In this document: positions 53,029-60,461 of the stretch, piece by piece
Position numbering within the stretch: the stretch's first letter is position 1
Layout: each line of letters starts with the position of its first letter
Origin: JBDSZL01 sp039925145
GTDB lineage: Bacteria; Acidobacteriota; Vicinamibacteria; Vicinamibacterales; SCN-69-37
DNA length: 64,000 bases
Reading direction: 5' to 3'
Assembly: GCA_039925145.1 (NCBI GenBank)
Contig: JBDSZL010000001.1
Coordinates: forward strand, 1 to 64,000
Made by a program: the position numbers and the translations under genes
The notes under the pieces: model-generated
What the model was told of the DNA's origin: nothing
The model's database searches: none
The model's input: the letters and a program-made list of their open reading frames with translations, nothing else

Positions 53029-54959
53029 AGATGTCGCTGCTCGCGTGCGCCATCATCGTGACCATCGCGCTGCCAGTCCAGGCTCGAGTCCAGACGCGCG
53101 ACGCGCGCACCGCCGGCGCGGCCCCGAGCGCGACCCCGAGCGGTCGTGCGGAGCTCACGGTCGTCGTCTCTACGGACGAGCCGTCGACCCAGCCGCTGAG
53201 ACGCGTCAGCGTTGCCATCCAGGCCGGCGAGATTGACATCCCGCGCATTGGCGTGACCGACGATGCAGGACGCGTGGTGTTCCGGGAGCTCACAGCCGGC
53301 AACTATCGCATCGTCGCGTCGCGTCCCGGCTACGTGCGGACCTTCTATGGATCGCTGCTCGCCGGACGCGGTCCCGGTGTGGCTGTCAGTGTTGTCGAAG
53401 GCCAGCGGAACCCAGAGGTACGAATCCGGATGCTGCGAGGCAGCGTGCTGACGGGCATCGTTCGCGACAGCAGCGGCCGGCCCGCGCCGAACCAGCAGGT
53501 GCAGGCGTTGATGGTGAGGACGGCTGGCGGGGAGAAGCGCGCCGTAAACCTTGACGCCGGCATCGGCAGCGTCATCACCGACGACCGCGGCGCGTATCGC
53601 ATCTTCGGCCTCGCGCCAGGCGACTACATCGTCTCGTTGCCGCTCATCGGGCTGACCGGTCAGCAGGTGCGGCAGATGACGACTGCGGAGCTGGCATGGG
53701 CCGACAAGGTGGCCGCGTCGACGGCCCGCCCATCGACCGCGCCGGCGATCGCGGCACCGCCCGAGGGTCCCTCGGTGAGCTACGCGCCCGTGTACTACCC
53801 AGGGACGACGGTCGCGGCCGAGGCCGGGGTGCTGACGATTGGCCCGAGCGAAGAGCGCGGCGGCGTGGACCTGGCGCTCGCGGTTGTACCCACGGCTCAA
53901 ATTCGTGGCCGCGTGGTCGATGGCGAGAACCGTCCGCAGAGTGACGTAACCGTTCAGGTGCGGCCGACGCAGCCCGACGCGCTCGATCTTTACTCATCCT
54001 TGCTGATGAGGCCGGCGCGCACGCAAACGGACGGCACGTTCACGATTCAGGGCGTCACCCCCGGTGCCTACACGCTCACCGTCCGCGCGACCCCGCGCGG
54101 AGACACAGCATCGGCGGCCGGACCGCCCAATCCCGCCGAGGCCATGCGGCAAGCCTTCGCTCTTATGGGCGGAGGCTCGGGCTCACACTGGGCGGCTGAA
54201 GACATCGTCGTCGAGGGGCGCGATCTCTCGGACGTGACACTGATGCTCCGGCCAGGGATGACGATCGCTGGCAGGATCGTTTACGAGGCCACGACGAAGG
54301 CGCCACCTACGGACATGACGCGAGCGGGACTGACGTTGATCTCTGCGACCGCCTCGGAAACCACGACCGCTGCGAGTGCGCTGCTTGGCGCCGGGGCGGC
54401 AGACGTCAAGATTGCGGCCGATGGCACGTTCACGATTACGGGCATCGCGCCGGGTTCCTATCGGTTGAACACGCCGCTCGGCATGATGTCGTCTGCCCTG
54501 GCGCCGGGATTTGGCGCGGCAGCTGGCGGGTGGACGCTCAAGTCAGCGCTCGTCAATGGCCGAGACATCTCGGACGCGCCCATCGACATGCGTTCGGGCA
54601 CCGACGTCGCGGGCGTCGTCGTCACCTTCACCGATCGACCGAGCGAGTTGTCGGGCACGGTCCTCGACTCAGCGGACCGCCCCACGCCTGGATTTCCCAT
54701 CGTCGTGTTTTCAACCGATCGCGCCTACTGGACGCAAGGATCGCGGCGTGTGCAGCAAGTCCGGCCGGCCAGCAATGGCACGTTCGTCGTCACGGGCCTG
54801 CCCGCGGGTGAGTACTACGTATGCGCTGTGACGGCGGTGGAGCGGACGGACCTTTACGACCCGGCGTTCCTGGACCAGCTCGCGCCAGCGTCCCTCAAGC
54901 TCACGATCGCCGACGGCGAGAAGAAGAAGCAGGATCTGAAGTTAGGCACAGGCCCATGA
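53025..54959 (+). CDS. Secreted carboxypeptidase-regulatory-like protein, paralogue 5
   Basis: The 644-residue protein has a signal peptide (LLACAIIVTIALPVQA). Repeat units are DDAGRVVFRELTAGNYRIVA, DDRGAYRIFGLAPGDYIVSL, DGTFTIQGVTPGAYTLTVRA and DGTFTITGIAPGSYRLNTPL. The final unit is TFVVTGLPAGEYYVCAVTAV followed by DLYDPAFLDQLAPASLKLTI and GEKKKQDLKL. The last 180 bp, plus 15 bp after the stop codon, recur almost exactly at 60042-60236 next to a truncated integrase. Confidence 0.83.
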   Translation: MKMSLLACAIIVTIALPVQARVQTRDARTAGAAPSATPSGRAELTVVVSTDEPSTQPLRRVSVAIQAGEIDIPRIGVTDDAGRVVFRELTAGNYRIVASRPGYVRTFYGSLLAGRGPGVAVSVVEGQRNPEVRIRMLRGSVLTGIVRDSSGRPAPNQQVQALMVRTAGGEKRAVNLDAGIGSVITDDRGAYRIFGLAPGDYIVSLPLIGLTGQQVRQMTTAELAWADKVAASTARPSTAPAIAAPPEGPSVSYAPVYYPGTTVAAEAGVLTIGPSEERGGVDLALAVVPTAQIRGRVVDGENRPQSDVTVQVRPTQPDALDLYSSLLMRPARTQTDGTFTIQGVTPGAYTLTVRATPRGDTASAAGPPNPAEAMRQAFALMGGGSGSHWAAEDIVVEGRDLSDVTLMLRPGMTIAGRIVYEATTKAPPTDMTRAGLTLISATASETTTAASALLGAGAADVKIAADGTFTITGIAPGSYRLNTPLGMMSSALAPGFGAAAGGWTLKSALVNGRDISDAPIDMRSGTDVAGVVVTFTDRPSELSGTVLDSADRPTPGFPIVVFSTDRAYWTQGSRRVQQVRPASNGTFVVTGLPAGEYYVCAVTAVERTDLYDPAFLDQLAPASLKLTIADGEKKKQDLKLGTGP

Positions 54960-54974
54960 CACTGCCTGTGGCGC
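54780..54974. repeat. 195-bp segment duplicated at 60042-60236 (copy 1)
   Basis: This covers the last 60 codons of the carboxypeptidase-regulatory-like gene plus 15 bp. The second copy differs at only two positions (54848/60110 and 54950/60212), so the duplication is recent. No short flanking repeats or transposase are visible at its edges. Confidence 0.93.
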
Positions 54975-55055
54975 CTTTGAACGTGCGGTACACCTGCCCG
55001 CAGGGACAGAGAATCGCACAGGCACAACACGCGGCCTGGGCTATCATCGGCCGCC

Positions 55056-55646
55056 ATGGCTGACGCCGATTCCTCCTGGAACTCCACGCTGTCCCTATTG
55101 GCGCGCGCAAAGGCCGGCGACACGGAGGCACTCGACGATCTGTTCGCCCGGTACCTGCCACTGCTCCGCCGCTGGGCACGTGGCCGCCTGCCGGTTTGGG
55201 CCCGAGACGTGTCCGACACGCAGGACCTTGTGCAGGACACCCTCCTCCAGACGTTTAAGAAGATAGACGGTTTCGAGCACCGAGGCGAAGGCGCGTTTCA
55301 GGCGTACTTGCGCCAGGCCGTGATGAACCGTATCCGGGACTCGCTGCGGAGCGCGCACCGACGACCTGCGTCCGAGGCGCTCGACGAGGAGGCGCCCGAC
55401 ACGGGCCTCTCGCCGCTGGAGATGGCGATGGGGAGCGAGGCCTTGGCCCAGTACGACGCGGCCCTTGACCGACTCCCGGAGGACGATCGCGCGCTGATCG
55501 TTGCGCGCATCGAGCTGGGCTTGAGCTACTCGGAAGTCGCCGCGGCTACCGGGAAGGCGACGCCGAACGCCGCTCGCATGGCCGTCAGCCGCGCGCTGGT
55601 CAAGTTGGCGCAGGAGATTCGTGGACCAGACACCGTGGCTCGATGA
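55056..55646 (+). CDS. ECF-type RNA polymerase sigma factor
   Basis: The 196-residue sigma-70 family protein has region 2 (ALDDLFARYLPLLRRWARGR, DTQDLVQDTLLQTFKKIDGF, FQAYLRQAVMNRIRDSLRSA) and region 4 (DRLPEDDRALIVARIELGLS, YSEVAAATGKATPNAARMAV). It has no anti-sigma gene. Instead its 3' end overlaps the kinase-Wzz gene by 26 bp, a layout seen in ECF families of Planctomycetota and Acidobacteriota where a Ser/Thr kinase acts as the partner. Phosphorylation-based control is therefore likely but not shown. Confidence 0.9.
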   Translation: MADADSSWNSTLSLLARAKAGDTEALDDLFARYLPLLRRWARGRLPVWARDVSDTQDLVQDTLLQTFKKIDGFEHRGEGAFQAYLRQAVMNRIRDSLRSAHRRPASEALDEEAPDTGLSPLEMAMGSEALAQYDAALDRLPEDDRALIVARIELGLSYSEVAAATGKATPNAARMAVSRALVKLAQEIRGPDTVAR

Positions 55647-57531
55647 ACTGGCGCTGGCGATGGCCGACGGGCGGCCCATCGACTGGCACGCCCAGGATGC
55701 CCGACTGGCGACCGATCTCGACCCGGATCTGATCGCCCCATTGCGTCTGATCGAGCGGGTCGTGCGGGCCCATCGGGAAACCACCTTCGACATCGGGCTC
55801 GAATCGATGACGGTGGGACCGCCGATCGGCGATCCGAATTGTGCCGAGGAACCGACGGACTCCGCAGTGACATGGGGCCCGCTGACCATCCTCGAGCGGA
55901 TTGGCGGCGGTTCGTATGGCGACGTCTATCGCGCGCACGACCGGCGGCTGGACCGGACGGTCGCGTTGAAGTTGTTGCGCCGCCGCGATTCCGCCCAGAC
56001 CCGACGCGCGTCGGCCGTCATCGAAGAAGCCCGGCTGATGGCCCGCGTCCGCCACCCCAACGTCGTCACGGTCTTCGGCGCCGAGCGCATCGACGGCCGG
56101 GTGGGCCTGTGGATGGAGTATCTCGCAGGCCAGACGCTGGCGGAGGAACTGCGGATCGGCGGGTGCTTTTCGGAGGACGCGGTCATCGAGGTCGCCACGG
56201 CGCTCTGCGGGGCGCTGGCCGCCGTGCACACGGCCGGGCTCTTACACCACGATCTGAAGGCGCAGAACGTCATGCGCACCACCGACGGCCGGATTGTCCT
56301 CACCGACTTCGGCGCCGGTCGCCAGCTCATGACCGAGACGCCGGTGCCTGGACGGCGGCCACTGCGCGGCACACCGGCGTATCTGGCGCCGGAGATCCTC
56401 GATGGACAACCGGCCTCGCTGCAGAGCGAGGTCTACAGTCTCGGCGTCCTGCTGTTCTACCTGTCGACCGGCACGTTTCCGGATCGTACCGCGTCGTCTG
56501 AAGAACTGCAGCGTCGACTCGGCGACGGACCGGCGCATCGATCGCCCCGGCTGACGTCCTTGATCGGCCGTTGTCTCGCACCAAACCCACCCGATCGTTT
56601 CCAGGCGATGCCCGCGGTTGCCGAGGCCCTGATGCCCATGACCGTTGATACCACCTTCGCCCGTCGATTCGTCCGCACGCTGAGGAGCAAGGCCTGGCTC
56701 TGGATCGTGCCGACGCTCATCGGTTTTGGAGGCGCCTCGGTTTGGTCCGCAAGGACGCCCCTCTTGTATCACTCGAGCGCCGTCATCTCGATGGAGCCTT
56801 CCAACGTTTCAGAGTTCTATAGCCCAACCATCGGCATTCCTTTGAGCGAGCGAATTCCGGCAATCAAGAATGAGATTTTCAGTCGCACGCGATTAGAACG
56901 CATCATTCAGGATTTAAACCTGTACCCGGCCGAGCGCAAGACGGCCATTATGCAGGATGTCGTCGATGGGATGCTCACCCACACCGAGGTGCTGCCGAAA
57001 GGCCCAGATGTGCAAATCGGGTTCACGGCAGATGACCCGCGGGTGGCGCAGCGGGTCGCGCAACGTCTGTCGGCCCTCTTCATGGACGAGGCGAACCGCG
57101 CTCGCAAGACACGGACCGAGAACACCGACCAGTTCATCAAGGTGACCCTCGAACGGCTCAAACAGCGGCTCATCGACGCTGAAGCGAATCTTGCCCGGGC
57201 TCAGCGGGAGGACCGCGGAACGGTGATGCCGGAGACCATCGAGCGGAATGTCGCCAAGGATGAGTACGAGAAGCTGCTGGTCAAGCAGCAAGAATCGCAA
57301 ACCAAGCTGAACATTGAGCGGCGGGAAATCGGCGAGACTTTTCGTGTAATCGATTCCCCTCAGGTCCGGTTGGCGCCCATCGGACCGTCGCGTCGACTTG
57401 TGAAGCTGATCGCCACACTGGTCGGCTCAGGCGTGGGTCTGATTCTGGTCGGATGGTCGGCAAAACGTCCCCTGTCGGGTCCGGAGCACGACGCTCGGAC
57501 GTTGCCCTCCGTGGAGTTCAACCAAAGCTAG
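55621..57531 (+). CDS. Ser/Thr protein kinase fused to Wzz/GumC-like polysaccharide co-polymerase
   Basis: The GTG start gives 636 residues. Residues about 87-335 are a Hanks-type kinase: Gly loop IGGGSYGDVY (94-103), Lys117, catalytic HHDLKAQN (209-216, His replacing Arg of HRD), DFG (229-231), GTPAYLAPE (250-258). A transmembrane helix (about 358-375) leads to a periplasmic Wzz-type domain (YHSSAVISMEPSNVSEFYSP, FSRTRLERIIQDLNLYPAER, VQIGFTADDPRVAQRVAQRL). A coiled coil (about 470-560), the Pro-containing APIGPSRR and a second transmembrane helix (593-613) follow. This mirrors Wzc-type proteins but with an N-terminal Ser/Thr kinase in place of the C-terminal tyrosine kinase. It is coupled to the sigma gene. 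Confidence 0.88.
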   Translation: MDQTPWLDELALAMADGRPIDWHAQDARLATDLDPDLIAPLRLIERVVRAHRETTFDIGLESMTVGPPIGDPNCAEEPTDSAVTWGPLTILERIGGGSYGDVYRAHDRRLDRTVALKLLRRRDSAQTRRASAVIEEARLMARVRHPNVVTVFGAERIDGRVGLWMEYLAGQTLAEELRIGGCFSEDAVIEVATALCGALAAVHTAGLLHHDLKAQNVMRTTDGRIVLTDFGAGRQLMTETPVPGRRPLRGTPAYLAPEILDGQPASLQSEVYSLGVLLFYLSTGTFPDRTASSEELQRRLGDGPAHRSPRLTSLIGRCLAPNPPDRFQAMPAVAEALMPMTVDTTFARRFVRTLRSKAWLWIVPTLIGFGGASVWSARTPLLYHSSAVISMEPSNVSEFYSPTIGIPLSERIPAIKNEIFSRTRLERIIQDLNLYPAERKTAIMQDVVDGMLTHTEVLPKGPDVQIGFTADDPRVAQRVAQRLSALFMDEANRARKTRTENTDQFIKVTLERLKQRLIDAEANLARAQREDRGTVMPETIERNVAKDEYEKLLVKQQESQTKLNIERREIGETFRVIDSPQVRLAPIGPSRRLVKLIATLVGSGVGLILVGWSAKRPLSGPEHDARTLPSVEFNQS

Positions 57532-57605
57532 AGCCGCCACAGGTTCAGCCGTCTCGCCCGGTGCTACGGTCTTGCGTGGAAAGATCTTCTCGCTGGCGCA
57601 GATGG

Positions 57606-57721
57606 TCGAGGCGGCGGGAGTCGTGCCGGAGTCCAGCGGCTGGAAGCCGCTGGCGAGTGCCTGACTCGCCGGCGAAACCAACCTCGCGATGCGAGGTTGG
57701 TGGAGGCGGCGGGAGTCGAAC
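57606..57721. repeat. 116-bp triple-hairpin repeat, copy 1
   Basis: The unit is bounded by a 16-bp direct repeat, GAGGCGGCGGGAGTCG, at 57609-57624 and 57703-57718. Between them are three consecutive perfect hairpins: stems 57633-57641/57645-57653, 57652-57658/57664-57670 and 57677-57687/57691-57701. On the minus strand the right end reads like a tRNA/tmRNA 3' end (T-loop TTCGACT, then CCTCCACCA), a common integration site. The second copy lies at 61686-61801 with 3 differences. The rest of the 57532-57801 gap holds nothing else recognised. Confidence 0.85.
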
Positions 57722-57801
57722 CCGCTTGGCGCAATTTTCTAAGATGGTGGCGGCGTGGGACTTCTGGCAACAAGTTCCCTGGCCTCATCAACTTCCAGTC
57801 A

Positions 57802-58314
57802 TTATGTTGTCCTCTCGCGTTCTCCGGAGTCCCCTCGAATCAGCCCTCGTCCTGGCAACATCGTGGCAACGCGATAGTTCCTCCCTCGCGACACCTCAAC
57901 GACTCTCCGCCAACGGCGCCGCTTCAGCCGCGGCGGCGCACCGGTTAGTGCCCCCGGTCGATGCGCAACCTCGACAAGTACGCCTCCAGGTGCATGGCAG
58001 TAGAACAAATAGCTTCCACGCATGTTGTTCAACGGTGAGACTGAGTCTTGCTTCGCTTCCGTGAGTTTGTGATGCACATCTTGCACGGCCTGCTGCGAGG
58101 CAAGTAGGAAGCCAATATGGAACGTCTTCGGAAGGGGTAGCGCGGAAGCTTCTCGCGATCGAGTTATGACGAGCTCAAAGGCGCCGCCGCCTTTGAGAAC
58201 GGCCATTCCATTGTTGCCCTTCGTCTCTGTTCGCGTGAAACCGAAGTAGGTCTCAAAGAAGGACGCAGTTGACACGACGTCTGGAACGGGTAGATCGAGG
58301 TGGTTGAGTTGCAT
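57802..58314 (-). CDS. Glyoxalase/bleomycin-resistance (VOC) protein with altered C terminus
   Basis: The protein has 170 residues from the ATG at 58314 (MQLNHLDLPVPDVVSTASFF); an upstream in-frame start at 58374 is not conserved. It is a single VOC unit: FGFTRTETKGNNGMAVLKGG, FHIGFLLASQQAVQDVHHKL, YLFYCHAPGGVLVEVAHRPG. The VOC fold should end soon after GVLVEVAHRP. The last about 45 residues are Arg-rich and not VOC-like, which suggests the original 3' end was replaced at the island edge. The substrate is unknown. Confidence 0.72.
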   Translation of the reverse strand: MQLNHLDLPVPDVVSTASFFETYFGFTRTETKGNNGMAVLKGGGAFELVITRSREASALPLPKTFHIGFLLASQQAVQDVHHKLTEAKQDSVSPLNNMRGSYLFYCHAPGGVLVEVAHRPGALTGAPPRLKRRRWRRVVEVSRGRNYRVATMLPGRGLIRGDSGERERTT

Positions 58315-58716
58315 TGCATTTCTCCGAGTGGCCAACGAGCTCGGCCGCAGTGCAATGAGACGATATCGGCTCATGCAACCACGCGGACGAACCCAAGAAC
58401 GCCAATAAGGCGCTGGGATCGTCGCGGGTTCTCATGCAGAGCACGGAGCAGAGCTTCCGGCAAGCGGAAGGGGGGCGCGCTTACCAAAAACGCCCCTGCC
58501 TTTTTCGACGTGGCGAGTATAGCTGAATGACCGGCAAGTAGGGTCGATGCGCCAGTGCTGGGGCCTAACGTCGTATGAGGAGCACGCGCCAATTGCCGGT
58601 CGACAACCGGTTCGGCGACTGCTCGATGTCGGCGCTACCCTCGATTCACGGGCATTATGTTCCCCGGTCGGTCGAGACGCAACGACTTCTACCCGACTGA
58701 GTTGCGCGATACTGGC

Positions 58717-58789
58717 GGCGCGAAACCCGGGAATTGGCGCCAGCGCCAATGTGTTCGGAAAGCTGCCGATAGATAGCCGGCGCCATTCC
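58717..58789. repeat. 73-bp palindromic repeat, unit A
   Basis: Unit A shares its length and most of its bases with unit B. Both begin near a CCCGG block and contain TGGCGC followed by GCGCCA, then GATAGATAGC and GGCGCCA. The left TGGCGC and right GGCGCCA can pair to form an imperfect hairpin. Units A and B are 227 bp apart, start to start. Confidence 0.65.
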
Positions 58790-58943
58790 CAGGGCTGGAG
58801 TGATAGCCCGACGACACCAATTGCAGGTGCGCCGGCCGACGCCCGCCGCTGTCCGTGCGTGGAAGGCGGCATCGATTGACGACGTCATCCACGATGCGTC
58901 CAGCCACAAGTCGCTCTGACTCTTCACTTTGTTTGAGTCCACG

Positions 58944-59016
58944 GGGCGTCAAGCCCGGAACTGGCGCGCGCGCCATCTACCCGGAAATCCGGAGATAGAT
59001 AGCGGGCGCCAATTGC
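58944..59016. repeat. 73-bp palindromic repeat, unit B
   Basis: This is the second copy of the element, with stem ends TGGCGC and GCGCCA around a central CCGGAAATCCGG. It ends 4 bp before the first ATG of the truncated integrase frame, so it may lie in the integrase leader region. Confidence 0.65.
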
Positions 59017-59020
59017 AGCG

Positions 59021-60073
59021 ATGTCCGTGCCACGCAGCCGAGGCGTGCCCTTGCCCTCGTCCCCGCTCCGTTCCGGTGCTGCAGCATGGAGACGGACCGC
59101 CCACGAATCCGTCAACGTGGCATACCCCTTGCTCGTTCGGAGACCGAGGTGGCGCGTGCGCGAGCTCGAAGCTTCATTGCAACAGTTCGGCGAGTTTCTG
59201 CTCAAGGCTCAATTGGCTCGGCCGCAGACCGCGCCGTACTTCGTCCGCTGGGTCCGGCGGTTTCTGTCGCGCCCGGCCTCGGACGAGCCACTAACCGATC
59301 AGGTTCGGGGCTTCTGCGAAGAACTCGAGCGGAATGGCGGGTCCGAACCCTGGCAGGTGCGTCAGGCCGATCAGGCACTTCGCATCTATTTCGTCAACTT
59401 CCTCAAGCGAACCGAGTGGCATCAACGGCCGGCCAGCACGGTCGTCGACGAGCAGGGAAGTACGAGTCCGCTGGCGGCGCTCGACCTGCTGCGGACACGC
59501 CTCAGGACTCGTCACTATTCCTATCGAACCGAATGCACCTACCTTGACTGGGTGCGGCGGTTTCTCAGCTACGCTGCCGAACAGCAGGGAACGCCACAGG
59601 CACGCGTCACGCCCGAGGTCATGCGCGACTACCTCGCGCACCTGGCGGTCCACCGGCACGTCTCGGCCAGCACGCAGAATCAGGCGTGTTCGGCGATTCT
59701 GTTCCTGTGCCGCGAGGTGCTGGGCGTCGACGTCGAAAACCTGTCGCCGGGCGTCCGCGCGAAACGCGGTGAGCGCCTGCCGGTCGTTCTGAGCATGCCA
59801 GAAACGATGGGGCTACTCGAGGCAATGTCGGGGACGGCGCGTCTGATGGCGACGCTGATCTACGGCGGCGGCCTGCGCGTGACCGAGTGCTGCGAGCTGC
59901 GGATCAAGGATGTCGACTTCGATCAGGAACTGGTCTTTGTCCGGAGCGGCAAGGGAAACAAGGATCGATCGACCCTGTTCGCCGAAGTGGGCAGGGACGA
60001 CTTGCGTGCGCACCTGCGCGAGGTGGAAGCGCAACACCACGACGTTCGTCGTCACGGGCCTGCCCGCGGGTGA
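59021..60073 (+). pseudogene. Truncated integron-type tyrosine recombinase
   Basis: The frame is 350 residues; the first about 45 are doubtful and GTG at about 59157 is an alternative start. The family match has two tandem N-terminal SAM-like domains, the second containing LRTRHYSYRTECTYLDWVRR and VSASTQNQACSAILFLCREV, the phrases typical of IntI-like integrases. The catalytic part begins with YGGGLRVTECCELRIKDVDF (first Arg) and SGKGNKDR (Lys). It stops before HxxR, the H/W and the Tyr nucleophile. At 60042 it runs into the 195-bp copy of the carboxypeptidase-regulatory-like tail, out of frame. It is inactive. Confidence 0.85.
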
Positions 60074-60236
60074 GTACTACGTATGCGCTGTGACGGCGGT
60101 GGAGCGGACCGACCTTTACGACCCGGCGTTCCTGGACCAGCTCGCGCCAGCGTCCCTCAAGCTCACGATCGCCGACGGCGAGAAGAAGAAGCAGGATCTG
60201 AAGTTAGGCACCGGCCCATGACACTGCCTGTGGCGC
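60042..60236. repeat. 195-bp segment duplicated from 54780-54974 (copy 2)
   Basis: This copy replaces the 3' end of the integrase and includes the intact GEKKKQDLKL-coding tail and stop codon of the carboxypeptidase-regulatory-like gene, here without its front. It matches copy 1 at 193 of 195 positions. Confidence 0.93.
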
Positions 60237-60320
60237 GTCTCGGCGGAGTCCGTGCGGAGTCACCAGATCGCTGAGGAGGCCAAGGAGGCTACTAGCTGGT
60301 ATTAGCGGGTCGAGTCGCTG

Positions 60321-60461
60321 TCAGGCTCGGTCTGACTGGTCTCCGTATGGTCTGGCCGAACGGGATCGTCCCCAAAGAGAGTGGTAGGGCTGTCGCGTCG
60401 CGGTGAAGAGTCCAACGACGCGGTTCTGCATTTCGCGCTCGGAGCGCTGTTGCTCAGGCAT
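60321..60461 (-). pseudogene. N-terminal fragment resembling type I restriction subunit HsdR
   Basis: The ATG at 60461 opens a 46-codon frame, MPEQQRSEREMQNRVVGLFT, whose first 20 residues look like the N terminus of HsdR-family proteins (SERExQNRVVxLF). The rest is unrelated Arg/Ser-rich sequence and ends at 60321. It overlaps the end of the DUF4143 ATPase gene by 8 bp, as if the two had been an operon. Only the first 60 bp are convincing. Confidence 0.5.

Larger units (their letters stand above)
58315..59020. other. 706-bp gap with palindromic repeats and no supported gene
   Basis: Several overlapping open frames occur on both strands here but none has a recognisable domain, a ribosome binding site or support over its rivals. 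The recognisable content is the two 73-bp palindromic units at 58717-58789 and 58944-59016. A solo GCCTAAC at 58563-58569 matches an integron core-site consensus but has no partner. Confidence 0.5.

Noticed and set aside
57697..57948. Frame starting MVEAAGVEPAW
   Set aside because: This N terminus arises from translating the complement of a tRNA/tmRNA-like 3' end; it is a known type of spurious call.
58563..58569. GCCTAAC as an integron attC core site
   Set aside because: No matching GTTRRRY site with inverted-repeat structure was found within 150 bp on either side, so the cassette idea is not supported.
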